This document shows positions 24,441-34,164 of a stretch of 64,000 bases of DNA, piece after piece (the first letter of the stretch is position 1; each line of letters opens with the position of its first letter). A model generated the notes under the pieces. The model was given only the letters and a program-made list of their open reading frames with translations. It was not told the origin of the DNA and ran no database searches. Origin of the DNA: Rubrobacter indicoceani (GTDB lineage: Bacteria; Actinomycetota; Rubrobacteria; Rubrobacterales; Rubrobacteraceae); NCBI RefSeq assembly GCF_003568865.1, contig NZ_CP031115.1, positions 682,001 to 746,000 of the forward strand. The letters are read 5' to 3'. The position numbers and the translations under genes were made by a program.

Positions 24441-24767
24441 TTGGAACAGCTGAACACCATCCGCCGCGAGGAACTCAAGGCAAAGCTCGACCGGGGCGAC
24501 GACTTCCTGCTCGTGGAGGTCTCGGACCGCGCATCCTACGGGGAAGCGCACCTTCCCGGCGCGGCGCATTTCCAGAGCCTCGAAGAACTCGAAAAGTCCA
24601 TCCCCGACCGGGGCCACGAGCTTGTACTCTACGCCGAGAACCTCCGGGACCACGGCTCCCTCCACGTTGTCCGCGAGCTGACCGGGATGGGCTACCCGCA
24701 CGTCTACGAATACGAGGCCGGCAAGGAAGACTGGATCGAAAACAACCTCCCGACCGAGCCTGGCTAG
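24441..24767 (+). CDS. Rhodanese-like domain protein without catalytic Cys
   Basis: A 108-residue single rhodanese domain. DDFLLVEVSDRASYGEAHLPGAAHF is the conserved CH2A-type region. The active-site loop, normally YC-x4-R/C, reads LYAENLRDHGS with no cysteine. The protein has no cysteine at all, so sulfur transfer cannot occur by the normal route; a sensing or binding role is more likely. Start TTG 24441 is supported by the fold starting at once. The next gene follows closely. Confidence 0.8.
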   Translation: MEQLNTIRREELKAKLDRGDDFLLVEVSDRASYGEAHLPGAAHFQSLEELEKSIPDRGHELVLYAENLRDHGSLHVVRELTGMGYPHVYEYEAGKEDWIENNLPTEPG

Positions 24768-24778
24768 GGCGGGCTTCT

Positions 24779-25348
24779 CTGGAAACCTACCTCCACTCCC
24801 TCTATACCTGGGCCGCCGCCAAACACGGCCTGAAACAGGGCCGAGCCGCGGGGATAGCCGCCGCCCTCGGTGCCGCCCTGCCGGATATCCCCGCCATACT
24901 GGGCACGGCCTACTATATCGGCCCAGCCTTTCTGACGGACGGCTGGGCCTCGATGCACACCGAAGAAGCCCTCTCCGCTATCTACGAAACCGGTCCCTTC
25001 GGCGCAACCGGCTATGCCCTGCACGCCGCGACCGGACCGCTTCTGCTGCTGGGCCTGTACGCACTCCTGCGCCTCAGAAGACACGACCGGAGAAAGATAT
25101 TCCTCTGGCTCCTCGTCGGCTGGCTCGGCCACACCGTTGTAGACTTCCTTACTCACGCCGAAGACCCGCGACCGCTTTTCTATCCATTCAGCGACTGGAC
25201 CTGGAACAGCCCTGTTTCCTACTACGACCCCGAACACTACGGACGCACGTTCTCCCTGCTAAGCAACGGCGGCGCGCTGGTTCTCATAGTCGGGCTATCC
25301 ATAAAACGCTTCCTCACGAAGAACCCCGACGAAAAGCAACGAATTTGA
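24779..25348 (+). CDS. Membrane protein, membrane-bound metal-dependent hydrolase-like
   Basis: About 189 residues with roughly four membrane helices. LGAALPDIPA near the N-terminus and WLGHTVVDFLTHAEDPRPLFYPFSDWTW resemble the paired Asp/His motifs of the YdjM/DUF457 family of membrane-bound metal-dependent hydrolases, whose activity is not well characterised. The start is uncertain: no ATG, GTG or TTG precedes the domain in frame, and CTG 24779, placed just after the rhodanese stop, is used here. The upstream extension in this frame is not protein-like. Confidence 0.65.
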   Translation: METYLHSLYTWAAAKHGLKQGRAAGIAAALGAALPDIPAILGTAYYIGPAFLTDGWASMHTEEALSAIYETGPFGATGYALHAATGPLLLLGLYALLRLRRHDRRKIFLWLLVGWLGHTVVDFLTHAEDPRPLFYPFSDWTWNSPVSYYDPEHYGRTFSLLSNGGALVLIVGLSIKRFLTKNPDEKQRI

Positions 25349-25374
25349 TAGACTCTCCGGCGTCGCCCAGACAC

Positions 25375-25465
25375 GGAGAGGTGTCCGAGTTGGCCTAAGG
25401 AGCGCGATTGGAAATCGCGTAAACGGTTTGTAGCCGTTTCGTGGGTTCGAATCCCACCCTCTCCG
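25375..25465 (+). tRNA. tRNA-Ser (anticodon GGA)
   Basis: Class II fold: acceptor GGAGAGG/CCTCTCC, anticodon stem GCGAT/ATCGC around TGGAA (anticodon GGA), a variable-arm stem ACGG..CCGT, and T-arm GTGGGTTCGAATCCCAC. The discriminator is G; CCA is not encoded. Confidence 0.95.
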
Positions 25466-25716
25466 CTCTTTCTTTCTATTTGCAGGTCAATACCCTCGAC
25501 TTCACACAAAGCTGCCCGGAGCGCGGTAGCCTGCAAGGATCCACGCCGTGCTGATGACGGGATCGGGTGCCGCCGGGTCGCCCAGCTCACGGCCTGACTT
25601 TATCGGGGGCCGAAACGCTCCGGGGACGCCCGCGACGACCGGGAGCATGAAGGCGAAGTTGGTCGTGAGGTCGGGGACCGCATGACGGGGGTGCGGTTCT
25701 CTGGGAACATACTGCC

Positions 25717-26307
25717 ATGAGCGACAAGCCCGGATACCCGGACGGGAACGACGACCGCACCCAGCGGGAGCGGATGCTCGCCGGGGATTACTATATCGCC
25801 GACGATCCGGAGCTCGCCCGCGACAGCCTGCGCGCCGTGGAGCTGTTGGAGCGGTTCAACCAGAGTCCCGCGAGCGATCCGGCTCTCCGCAGAAACCTGC
25901 TGAAGAGCCTGCTCGGCGCGTTCGGGGAGGGGGCTGAGATCCGCCCCCCGTTCTACTGCGACTACGGTTATCAGCTGCGCATCGGGGACAGGACGTTCGT
26001 CAACTTCGGCTTCGTGGCTCTGGACGTAGCGGCGATCACGATAGGAAGCGACGTCCAGATCGGGACGAACGTCCAGCTCCTCACCCCGACGCATCCCACC
26101 GAACCGGAGCCGCGCCGGGCGAAGTGGGAGGCCGCCCTACCCGTGACCATCGAGGACAACGTCTGGCTCGGCGGGGGAGCGATAGTGGTGCCGGGGGTGA
26201 CGGTCGGGGAGAACTCCGTGGTCGGGGCCGGCTCGGTGGTAACGAAAAACGTCCCGCCGAACACGCTCGTGGTCGGGAGTCCGGCGCGGGTCGTGCGCTC
26301 TCTCTAG
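25717..26307 (+). CDS. Maltose/galactoside O-acetyltransferase family (LacA/Maa-like)
   Basis: A 196-residue left-handed beta-helix acetyltransferase. The N-terminal Maa domain (ERMLAGDYYIADDPELARDSLRAVELLERFN) is followed by hexapeptide repeats. The catalytic His sits in QLLTPTHPTEPE, and the C-terminal coil reads VWLGGGAIVVPGVTVGENSVVGAGSVVTK. It transfers acetyl from acetyl-CoA to a sugar hydroxyl and works as a trimer. The sugar acceptor is unknown. ATG 25717 is the first good start, about 250 bases after the tRNA; that gap shows nothing else. Confidence 0.9.
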   Translation: MSDKPGYPDGNDDRTQRERMLAGDYYIADDPELARDSLRAVELLERFNQSPASDPALRRNLLKSLLGAFGEGAEIRPPFYCDYGYQLRIGDRTFVNFGFVALDVAAITIGSDVQIGTNVQLLTPTHPTEPEPRRAKWEAALPVTIEDNVWLGGGAIVVPGVTVGENSVVGAGSVVTKNVPPNTLVVGSPARVVRSL

Positions 26308-26482
26308 CATTCTCGGGGCGAAAATTGCATCCGCCGTCGATATTTGTGTCGCAGGAAACCCGAACCCGTGCGGGAGGCCGTTAACTTGCATAGAGGATTA
26401 TGCTTTACTACCGTTACCGTTGTGGTGGTCCAGTCTATCCGGCGAGTACCCGATGGGTATCTCACGGAGAAGGAGCATACCT

Positions 26483-28543
26483 GTGAGCGATGCAAGGGAA
26501 CCCGAGTCTCAGAACGGCGACCGAAGTACGCAGCCCGGGACGAGGATCAACCCGGTCGTGTTCTTCGGTTCTTCGGCGGCGATCATCGCGCTCGCGATGT
26601 GGGCCATAATCAGCCCGGAGAGCGCGAGCGGGGTTCTCGGGGTGGCGGTTGGCTGGATCTCCGAGTGGTTCGGATGGTTCTATATCCTTATAGCGACGGT
26701 GTTTCTGGCGTTCGTAATCTTCCTCGCCGTCTCGCGCTACGGGAGGATCAGGCTCGGACCGGAGCACTCCAAACCGGAGTTCAGCACTTTCTCCTGGGCG
26801 GCGATGCTCTTCGCCGCGGGCATCGGCACCGACCTTATGTTCTTTGCCGTTGCCGAGCCCGTTACCCAGTACCTGGCCCCGCCGGTCGGGCAGGGCGAGA
26901 CGCTCGGCGCGGCGCGCGACGCAACGGTCTGGACGCTCTTTCACTACGGCATCACGGGCTGGGGGATGTACGCCCTGATGGGGGTCTCCCTTGCGTACTT
27001 CGCCTACCGGATGAACCTCCCCCTGAGCATCCGGTCGGCTCTTTATCCGATCTTCGGCAAGCGCATCTACGGGCCGCTCGGCCACGGGGTTGACCTCGCC
27101 GCCGTTCTCGGAACGATCTTCGGCGTTGCGACCTCGCTCGGCATCGGGGTCGTGCAGCTCAACTTCGGGCTGCAACTGCTCTTCGATATCCCGCAGGGCT
27201 TTGCGGCCCAGATCGGCCTTATAGTCCTTGCGGTCGTTATCGCGACGATCTCGGCGGTCAGCGGCGTCGACCGGGGCATCCGGCGCCTCTCGGAGATAAA
27301 CGTCCTTCTCGCCCTCGGCCTTGCCGCGTTTATCCTTGTAACCGGCCAGACGATCTTCCTGCTGAACGCCTTTGTCCTGAACATCGGCGACTACGTGAGC
27401 GGCTTCGCCGGGCTTACCATGCAGACCTTCGCCTTTGACCGCCCGACCGAATGGCTGAGCGGCTGGACGCTGTTCTTCTGGGCCTGGTGGATCGCCTGGT
27501 CGTCCTTTGTCGGGCTGTTCCTCGCCAGGATCTCTCGCGGCCGGACCATCCGGCAGTTTGTCGCCGGGACGCTCATCATCCCGTTTATGTACGTTCTGAT
27601 GTGGGTCTCCATCTTCGGCAACAGCGCGATAGCCTTGATCCGCAACGGCAATGCACAGTTCGGTGAGATCGCCATGAACACCCCCGAACAGGGCTTCTAC
27701 ACCCTGCTTCAGCAGTTTCCGGCCTTCCCCTTTATAGCTTTTATAGCGACGGTCGTCGGGCTTCTGTTCTACATAACCTCTGCCGACTCGGCCGCGCTGG
27801 TGATGGGGAACTTGACCTCCTACCGCAAGACACCGCGCGACGACGCCTCGAACCCGGTGCGCATCTTCTGGGCCGTCGCGACGGGGCTTCTGACGGCGGC
27901 CATGCTGCTGGTCGGCGGCATCCCGGCCCTGCAGAGCGCGACGATAGTCATGGGGCTGCCGTTCGGGTTCGTTATGGTCCTCTTGATGTTCGGGCTGTAC
28001 AAGGCTCTGCGAGTCGAGGCCGTTCGGGAGGACAGCCAGCGGCACAGCCTCCCGGCCCAGCTTTCGGGGCGCAGCAGCGACCTCGAAGGTGACGAGAGGG
28101 GCAACGCTCTTAACTGGCGGCAGCGGCTGAAGCGCAGCATGAGCTTCCCCGACCGCGAGGGGGCTTCGAGGTTCCTCGGGGAGGTCGTTCTACCGGCCCT
28201 CACCGAGGTAAGCGAAGAATTGAGCGAACACGGCATCGAGGCGACGGTCTACGATGACGGGGACGGCTCCAGAAAGCTCTCCTACGTGGAACTCGCAGCG
28301 GACCTCGGCGAAGAGACGCCGTTTTTGTACAGGGTCTCACCCGAAGAGACCCCGACCCCGGTCTACGGTGACCTCTCGCTGCGACACAACGATGTCTACT
28401 ACCGCCTCGACGTTCACCTGCGCGAAGGCGGTCAGGGCTACGACGTGATGGGCTACACCCGCAGCCAGCTTATAGATGATGTTCTTGATCAGTACGAGCA
28501 GCACGTGGAGTTCATGCGCCTGAACGCCGAAACCACCCGCTAG
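26483..28543 (+). CDS. BCCT family betaine/choline/carnitine transporter
   Basis: About 686 residues: 12 membrane helices and a long cytosolic C-terminal domain of roughly 150 residues. Family motifs include GIGTDLMFFAVAEPVTQYLAPP and the Trp-rich helix-8 region WTLFFWAWWIAWSSFVGLFLARISRG. It takes up osmoprotectants such as glycine betaine or choline with Na+ or H+. GTG 26483 is chosen because AAGGAG lies seven bases upstream; the frame is open further back to 26420. The long C-terminal tail recalls the osmosensing tail of BetT/BetP-type members, which supports regulation by osmotic stress (family knowledge). Confidence 0.92.
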   Translation: MSDAREPESQNGDRSTQPGTRINPVVFFGSSAAIIALAMWAIISPESASGVLGVAVGWISEWFGWFYILIATVFLAFVIFLAVSRYGRIRLGPEHSKPEFSTFSWAAMLFAAGIGTDLMFFAVAEPVTQYLAPPVGQGETLGAARDATVWTLFHYGITGWGMYALMGVSLAYFAYRMNLPLSIRSALYPIFGKRIYGPLGHGVDLAAVLGTIFGVATSLGIGVVQLNFGLQLLFDIPQGFAAQIGLIVLAVVIATISAVSGVDRGIRRLSEINVLLALGLAAFILVTGQTIFLLNAFVLNIGDYVSGFAGLTMQTFAFDRPTEWLSGWTLFFWAWWIAWSSFVGLFLARISRGRTIRQFVAGTLIIPFMYVLMWVSIFGNSAIALIRNGNAQFGEIAMNTPEQGFYTLLQQFPAFPFIAFIATVVGLLFYITSADSAALVMGNLTSYRKTPRDDASNPVRIFWAVATGLLTAAMLLVGGIPALQSATIVMGLPFGFVMVLLMFGLYKALRVEAVREDSQRHSLPAQLSGRSSDLEGDERGNALNWRQRLKRSMSFPDREGASRFLGEVVLPALTEVSEELSEHGIEATVYDDGDGSRKLSYVELAADLGEETPFLYRVSPEETPTPVYGDLSLRHNDVYYRLDVHLREGGQGYDVMGYTRSQLIDDVLDQYEQHVEFMRLNAETTR

Positions 28544-28757
28544 CGGCGGCGACGCTCCGGACGCACCGCCGGAGGCAAGTCCGACAGGAGAACGCAGGCA
28601 AAGCGAAGCCCCGACGCGCACGGGGCAAAATCGGAACCCGGCCTCCGCAAAACCCCCTTCCTGCGGGTACGAGGCGGCTGCCGGTACGGGGGTTGTGATG
28701 ACTGCAGAGAGCCTTGCCCGACGGTATCCGCGAGACGCCGATGGCTGGCCTCTACGG

Positions 28758-29591
28758 TCAGAGACCTCGAACCGCGAGTATCGGGAGATCCCGCCGGTTG
28801 GCCCACGCCTCCCAGTCCGACGACGATCTGCCGCGGAACGCCCTCTCCAGCTTCTCCTGCGACACCTCTTCGATGCCGAGTTCAAGGGCCAGCCTGTTCA
28901 TGAAGTGCGGCTCCAGAACGGCGACCGCCACCCAGCCGTCGGAGGAGGGGTAGAGACCGTACCCTGCGAAGCCACCTCCGAGTACCCCGCCGGGCCTTGT
29001 CAGGCCGTGAGCGAAAGGCGCGGCGAAAGCCTCGGCCGCCTCCGAGAGCGCGACCTCGATGTAGCCGACCCCGCCGCCGCGCTCGCGCGCGAGGAGCAGA
29101 CCGAGGGCCGTGCTCGCGGCCCGTTCTGCCCCGGCCAGGTCGGCGAGCAGCGTTCGGGGCATCTCCGGCGGGGAGAGCAGCCCGTTTCCGGCGAGGTACG
29201 TCAGGTCGTGGCCGGGTCTGTTCTCCCCCGGGGCCGGATACCCGACTAGCGCAACCTGAGAGAGCCGGGGAAACCTCCGGTGCAACTCATCCCATGCCAG
29301 ACCGAGCCGCGCCAGAGCCGCCGGACGGCTGGAGGTGAAGAGCAGATCGGAGTCGGCCAGAAGCCCGTCGAGGTCGCTCCGACCAACCTCCGTTTTGAGG
29401 TCGAGAACAACGACCTCCTGATGCCCGGAGAGTTCCGCGTACCAGCCCGGGCTGAAGCTCGCAAGCGGGTCCCCGGCGGGTGGCTCGACTTTTGTAACAA
29501 GGGCACCGAACCCCCGAAGACGCTCGGCGGCGACCGGCCCGGGTACGTTCGGGGCGAGCGTCAGCACCCGGAAACCTTCAAGGGGCTTCAC
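28758..29591 (-). CDS. CaiB/BaiF-type CoA transferase (short form)
   Basis: A 277-residue class III CoA-transferase-like protein. The start PLEGFRVLTLAPNVPGPVAAERL, VTKVEPPAGDP, the catalytic-Asp segment GHDLTYLAGNG and YIEVALSEAAEAFAAPF are all visible. Full-length family members run about 360-400 residues; this one lacks the NRGKRS-type segment and the usual C-terminal section, so it is a compact or degenerate version. Start GTG 29591 lies five bases after the enoyl-CoA hydratase stop. The third gene of a beta-oxidation-type operon. Confidence 0.8.
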   Translation of the reverse strand: MKPLEGFRVLTLAPNVPGPVAAERLRGFGALVTKVEPPAGDPLASFSPGWYAELSGHQEVVVLDLKTEVGRSDLDGLLADSDLLFTSSRPAALARLGLAWDELHRRFPRLSQVALVGYPAPGENRPGHDLTYLAGNGLLSPPEMPRTLLADLAGAERAASTALGLLLARERGGGVGYIEVALSEAAEAFAAPFAHGLTRPGGVLGGGFAGYGLYPSSDGWVAVAVLEPHFMNRLALELGIEEVSQEKLERAFRGRSSSDWEAWANRRDLPILAVRGL

Positions 29592-29595
29592 GGCT

Positions 29596-30372
29596 CTAGC
29601 GTCCCCTGAACTCCGGTTTGCGCTTCTCCGTGAAAGCGGCCATACCCTCTTCCTTGTCCTCGGTGGAGAAAAGAACAAGAAAGCTCTTGCGCTCGTAGTC
29701 AAGGCCCTGATCCAGCATAGTCTCGTAAGCCTTGTTTACGGCATCCTTGCCGAGCTGCGCCGCAAGCGGGGCCTTCGCCGCAACGGCCCTTGCGAGTTCC
29801 TTTGCGTCATCGAGGTACGTTTCGGCCGGGGAGACGCGGGTGATCATACCCATCGTGTATGCTTCTCGTGCTTCAATGCGTCGTCCGGTAAGGACGAGCT
29901 CCATCGCCCGGGCCTTGCCGACGGCGCGGGTCAGGCGCTGGGTTCCGCCCGCGCCGGGGATGATGCCGAGGTCTATCTCGGGCTGTCCGAACCGGGCGGC
30001 TTCGCTCGCCACGATCATGTCGCACGTCAGCGCAAGCTCGCAGCCACCGCCCAAGGCATACCCGCCGACGGCGGCGATAACGGGTTTCCTGATGGCCGCG
30101 ATGCGTCGCCAGGGCGACGGGCTTTCGCGTTCGACCATGTCCCCGACGGTCGAGTCGGACATCTGCTTTATATCGCCGCCCGCCGCAAAGGCCCGCTCGT
30201 TTCCGGTAAGGACGCTGCACCGGACCTCGTCGTCCCGGTCAAGGGCTTCGAGCGCCTCGGCGAGCTCGTTCAGGAGCGCGCCGTTCAGGGCGTTCAGGGC
30301 CTTTGGACGGTTCAGGGTGAGGAGGGCTATCCGTCCTTCGCGCTCGACGAGCACGAGTGGTTCTTCGGGCAC
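29596..30372 (-). CDS. Enoyl-CoA hydratase/isomerase family protein
   Basis: A 258-residue crotonase. The oxyanion-hole segments are AFAAGGDIKQM and AVGGYALGGGCELALTCD. The first catalytic Glu is replaced in the standard way by a Gly-Gly-Gly-Cys-Glu context, and PEIDLGIIPGAGGTQRLTR carries the second Glu. The length is canonical. It hydrates trans-2-enoyl-CoA to 3-hydroxyacyl-CoA in beta-oxidation or a related degradation route. It lies one base from the thiolase stop and is cotranscribed with it. Confidence 0.92.
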   Translation of the reverse strand: MPEEPLVLVEREGRIALLTLNRPKALNALNGALLNELAEALEALDRDDEVRCSVLTGNERAFAAGGDIKQMSDSTVGDMVERESPSPWRRIAAIRKPVIAAVGGYALGGGCELALTCDMIVASEAARFGQPEIDLGIIPGAGGTQRLTRAVGKARAMELVLTGRRIEAREAYTMGMITRVSPAETYLDDAKELARAVAAKAPLAAQLGKDAVNKAYETMLDQGLDYERKSFLVLFSTEDKEEGMAAFTEKRKPEFRGR

Positions 30373-30373
30373 G

Positions 30374-31531
30374 CTAGATCCTTTCGATGATCGTGGCAGT
30401 AGCCATGCCGTGTCCGATGCACATAACCTGAAGGCCGAGCGTGCCGTCGGTCGCTTCGAGCCCGGCGACCATCTTCGCCATGAGACCGCCGCCCGTGGCC
30501 CCGAGCGGGTGTCCGTGGGCTATCGCTCCGCCCCAGGGGTTGACCTTCTCCATATCCGGCCTGAAGTCGTCGGCCCAAGAGAGCACGACGGTGGCGAAGG
30601 CTTCGTTTATCTCGATCCAGTCGAGGTCGTTTATCGAAAGGCGGGCCTTTTTGAGCGCGGCCCTCGTGGCCGGGATAACGCCCGTGAGCTGCATGGTCGG
30701 GTCGTCCCCGACGGCGATGCGGGCAAGGAAACGGGCCTTCGGCTTGAGGCCGTCGGCCTCGGCCCGCTCGCGGTCGCCGATGAGAACCGCCGAAGCTCCG
30801 TCACTTATCTGAGAGGCGTTGCCCGCCGTCACCACGCCGTTTCCGTCCGGGCGGAAGACGGTCTTGAGGCCGGACATCTTCTTTAGGCTGACGTCCGGAC
30901 GGACCCCCTCGTCGGAGGTGAGTTCCGTTCTGTTTCCCTCGGCGTCGAGGCCGGAGAGGGCAAGGATTTCGGGGTGATCCCGGCGACCGCTGGCCAGGGC
31001 GTGACTGCGGGCGGCGAAGGCGTCTGCGTCGTTACGGGAGATTTTCCACCTGTCCGCGATGCGTTCCGCGCTCTCGCCCTGGTGTATAAGCTCCTGCTTC
31101 TCGAAGAGCGCGGGGTTGAGCCTCTCGAAGCCGCCGCCCTCGAAGGCTATGTCGCTGAACATCGGGGCGCGGGACATGCTCTCGACCCCGCAGCCGATGG
31201 CGTAGGCCATGTCGCCCGCCGCCACCGCCTGGGAGGCGAAGTGAACGGCCTGCTGGCTTGAGCCGCACATCCTGTTAAGGGTAACGGCGGGGACTTCGAC
31301 GGGGAAGTCGGCGAGCATCACCCCGAGCCGCCCGATGTTGGCGCCCTGCTCCCCGGCCTGCGTTACGCAGCCCGTTACCACGTCCTCGACCCGGGCAGCA
31401 TCCAGCCCGGCCCGCTCTACGACGCCCCGGAGCGCATCGGCCAGAAGCCCGTCCGGGCGAACCTCCCGAAAAGCCCCGTTTCTCCTGCCGAAAGGCGTCC
31501 TCACCGCCTCCAGTATCACCGCTTCACCCAC
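30374..31531 (-). CDS. Acetyl-CoA acyltransferase (thiolase)
   Basis: A 385-residue thiolase of normal length. The acylated Cys is in [18 protein letters not shown] (near residue 90). The C-terminal His is in [15 protein letters not shown] and the second Cys is in [17 protein letters not shown]. It splits 3-ketoacyl-CoA with CoA, or condenses acetyl-CoA in reverse. It is first of the operon with the hydratase and CoA-transferase-like gene. ATG 31531 has GAGGTGGGT upstream on the minus strand. Confidence 0.94.
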   Translation of the reverse strand: MGEAVILEAVRTPFGRRNGAFREVRPDGLLADALRGVVERAGLDAARVEDVVTGCVTQAGEQGANIGRLGVMLADFPVEVPAVTLNRMCGSSQQAVHFASQAVAAGDMAYAIGCGVESMSRAPMFSDIAFEGGGFERLNPALFEKQELIHQGESAERIADRWKISRNDADAFAARSHALASGRRDHPEILALSGLDAEGNRTELTSDEGVRPDVSLKKMSGLKTVFRPDGNGVVTAGNASQISDGASAVLIGDRERAEADGLKPKARFLARIAVGDDPTMQLTGVIPATRAALKKARLSINDLDWIEINEAFATVVLSWADDFRPDMEKVNPWGGAIAHGHPLGATGGGLMAKMVAGLEATDGTLGLQVMCIGHGMATATIIERI

Positions 31532-31604
31532 CTCTTACGCCCCTTTCCCAAACCGAAATCTTCTCTGAGCCCAGCTTACCGGATGTTACCGGGCGCGGCG
31601 CAGG

Positions 31605-32330
31605 CTAGCCGTACGGTTCGTCACCGAGCGTCCGGTCCTCCGGGGCGGAGTTCATCTCGCGGGGGAAGGAGATCATCTTCATCTCGAGCGCCTTGACGAC
31701 GGCCTGGGTCCGGTCTGAGACGCCGAGCTTGGCGATGATGTGCTCGACGTGGTTTTTTACGGTTCCGGTTTTTATGCCGTGCACGGCGGCTATTTCGGGG
31801 TTGGTCTTGCCGAGGGCGACGGTCTGCAGTATCTCAAGCTCCCGGGGGGTCAGGGGGTGAACAGAGTTCTCCGAAGCGCGCGGCCGGCTCCGGTTCTCCT
31901 TTTCGTTGGCGAGGCTCTGTATCACCTTGGCCGAGAGTCGGGCGTCGAGCGCGGTCTCGCCGCCGAGGACTTTCCTGATGGCGTCCGCGAGATCCTCCTG
32001 CGTTGCATCCTTGAGGACGTATCCGGCCGCTCCGGCCCTGACGGCCTCCACCAGATAGTCCGGGTTTTCGTGCATGGTGAGGATGAGCACCCCTGTTTTC
32101 GGGTAGTAGCGTTTGACTTCGCGGGTCGCGGAAAGCCCGTCCATCTTTCGCATCCTGACGTCCATCAGAACGATATCCGGCCGGGTTCTTCGACAGAGGT
32201 CGACGGCCCCGGCTCCGTCGTCGGCTTCGCCCACGACCTCGAACTCCCCTTCGGAGAGCAGGGAGAGCTTGATCCCGGACCTGACGAGCTTGTTATCGTC
32301 TACAACGGCTATCCTGACGGTCTGATTCAT
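31605..32330 (-). CDS. NarL/LuxR-family response regulator
   Basis: A 241-residue two-domain regulator. The receiver starts VRIAVVDDNKLVRSG with acidic pair DD and phospho-acceptor Asp near residue 57 (VLMDVRM). The C-terminal LuxR-type helix-turn-helix is LTPRELEILQTVALGKTNPEIA, preceded by a charged linker. ATG 32330 overlaps the sensor kinase stop (ATGA), so the pair is translationally coupled. The target genes are not evident. Confidence 0.93.
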   Translation of the reverse strand: MNQTVRIAVVDDNKLVRSGIKLSLLSEGEFEVVGEADDGAGAVDLCRRTRPDIVLMDVRMRKMDGLSATREVKRYYPKTGVLILTMHENPDYLVEAVRAGAAGYVLKDATQEDLADAIRKVLGGETALDARLSAKVIQSLANEKENRSRPRASENSVHPLTPRELEILQTVALGKTNPEIAAVHGIKTGTVKNHVEHIIAKLGVSDRTQAVVKALEMKMISFPREMNSAPEDRTLGDEPYG

Positions 32331-34021
32331 GCTGAAGGTGCCTCCGATGCTCTGGTCGTCCTGCCGAAATCCGTACCCGCGAACAGCGGCACTTCCACGC
32401 ACACGAGCGTCCCGGCCCCCGGCCTGCTGAGAAGCCTGAACGTCCCGCCGAGAAGCGCGACCCTCTCGCGCATGCTCGCCACCCCGACCCTTGTCCCCGC
32501 CCTCCCGGTGGCCTTTCCTGCCTCGCCGGTCGGTGGTATCTCACCTGCCGCGAAGCCCCGTCCCCGGTCGCGCACCCTCAGGCGCACCCCGTCTCCGAAA
32601 CGGCTCAGGGTTATGCGGGCCTCCTTTGTACCGGCGTGCTTGCTTATGTTGTTGACGGCCTGCTGGGCGACTCGAAACAGCGCGGTCTCGACTTCGGAGG
32701 AGATCCTGTCGCTCTCTTCCAGCCGTCCGGCGAAGCCGATGCTCCACCCTTCGGCCCTCAGCTCGTCCACCTCCATCCTGAGCGCGGTCTGAAGCCCGAA
32801 GTCATCGAGCGTGGTGGGCCTCAGGTGAGCTATGACCCGCCGGGCTTCGCCGACGGTCCGCTTTACGAGCCGCAGCGCGCCCTCCAGCGCGCCGTGGGTC
32901 TCCTCGCCCTCCGGCCCCCGAAGCCGCGCGTACGCCTGAAGGTGATGGTGTGCCGCCGCGACGGTCTGGGCGAGACCGTCGTGGACTTCATAGGCTACGC
33001 GCCGGCGCTCTTCTTCCTGAGCGTTCAGAAGCCGGCTGATAAGGTCTTCCAGCCGGGCTTCGCGGGCGCTGAGTTCCCGGTAGAGCCGGGCGTTTTCGAG
33101 CGCGCTCGCAGCCTGGGTTGCGAGGCTCGACAGGATGCTGGTCGTGTGCGGGGCGTTGAGGGGCTCCTCACCGTAGGCTTCGAGCAACCCGACGACCTGC
33201 TCCTGCACCCGGAGCGGGAGGTAGAGCGCGAAAACGGAGGCCGGGACGCCGCTCTTTTTCGCCGAGGCCGGTCGGTGCAGCCTGAAGGTCTGCATCTCGC
33301 CCATCTGCAGCGTTCTGCGCCGGGCCTCCTCTGCGACCCCGGCGAACCGGGCCTTGGTCCAGAGGGAGTCCAGGCCGGAGGCGTGGCGGATCTTTATCCT
33401 TCCCTCCTCGTCCTCCGTATCTATAACCGCCGCCGTCAGCCCGAAGACGCCGCGCATCAGCCGCAGGAGTTTGGGGCCGATCTCCTCTACCTCGAGCGTG
33501 GAGTCGAGTATGACGCTGGCCTCGTGCAGCGTCCTCAGCGCCCCGACCTCGCTCCGCAGAACTCGAAGCTCTTCGCTTTCATCCCCCCGGTGGTTCTCCG
33601 GCTCCGAACGGCCCGACGCCCTCTGCGCGGTTACGATGAACCCGAGCAGAACCCGGTCCTTATCCGAAGCCGTTCTTCGATGCACCGGGCGGCTTCTGTA
33701 CCTGACCGGACCGCACGAGCCCTCGTCCGGTGGGGTCTCCCGGCCCGGCCAGAGCCTGCCAGCGAGGTTTTCTCCGACGATCTCCCCTTCCAGACCGAGG
33801 ATCTCCGCAGCCCCGGCCCCGGCCCGGACGCAGACCCCGGAGGGGGAGATCAAAACCCCGGTTCGCCCCTCAAACCCGACAAGCGTCTCGAAGGCGGCCC
33901 CCAGCAACTCGTCTGCGGGATCAAACCCCCCGGACGGAAAAGACCGGAGGCCCGGGACGGGGTTCCGTCCCGTCCCGCCGTTGAGACCGCCCGGATTCGA
34001 CCCGGAGATACCCTCACGCAT
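32327..34021 (-). CDS. NarL-type sensor histidine kinase with PAS and GAF domains
   Basis: A soluble kinase of about 564 residues without membrane helices. A PAS-like region (about residues 25-110) is followed by a coiled segment, a GAF domain (about 145-295: LHEASVILDSTLEVEEIG, ALYLPLRVQEQVVGLLEAYGEE), a HisKA_3 domain with phospho-His near residue 347 (AYEVHDGLAQTV) and a HATPase (QAVNNISKHAGTKEARI, DRGRGF). GAF domains bind small ligands, haem or gases, so a cytoplasmic redox or gas signal is plausible. ATG 34021 is used; the longer frame upstream is not conserved. It is coupled to the regulator gene. Confidence 0.88.
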   Translation of the reverse strand: MREGISGSNPGGLNGGTGRNPVPGLRSFPSGGFDPADELLGAAFETLVGFEGRTGVLISPSGVCVRAGAGAAEILGLEGEIVGENLAGRLWPGRETPPDEGSCGPVRYRSRPVHRRTASDKDRVLLGFIVTAQRASGRSEPENHRGDESEELRVLRSEVGALRTLHEASVILDSTLEVEEIGPKLLRLMRGVFGLTAAVIDTEDEEGRIKIRHASGLDSLWTKARFAGVAEEARRRTLQMGEMQTFRLHRPASAKKSGVPASVFALYLPLRVQEQVVGLLEAYGEEPLNAPHTTSILSSLATQAASALENARLYRELSAREARLEDLISRLLNAQEEERRRVAYEVHDGLAQTVAAAHHHLQAYARLRGPEGEETHGALEGALRLVKRTVGEARRVIAHLRPTTLDDFGLQTALRMEVDELRAEGWSIGFAGRLEESDRISSEVETALFRVAQQAVNNISKHAGTKEARITLSRFGDGVRLRVRDRGRGFAAGEIPPTGEAGKATGRAGTRVGVASMRERVALLGGTFRLLSRPGAGTLVCVEVPLFAGTDFGRTTRASEAPSA

Positions 34022-34164
34022 CCTGAAACCTCGCTGAACTGGAAACCCCGAAAGCCGGGCCGCCGCCCGGTTCAGGCCTGTGCTACGTAGTCGGGCATTG
34101 TAATGCGGGCCGCACTCATGTGCCAACCGGCATGGTCCACCGGTATGTTTCGGGGAGGGGGCCG

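Noticed and set aside
25466-25716. Minus-strand open frame across tRNA-Ser and beyond
   Set aside because: It is antisense to the tRNA and to the membrane-protein gene and shows no homology-like motif; a shadow frame.
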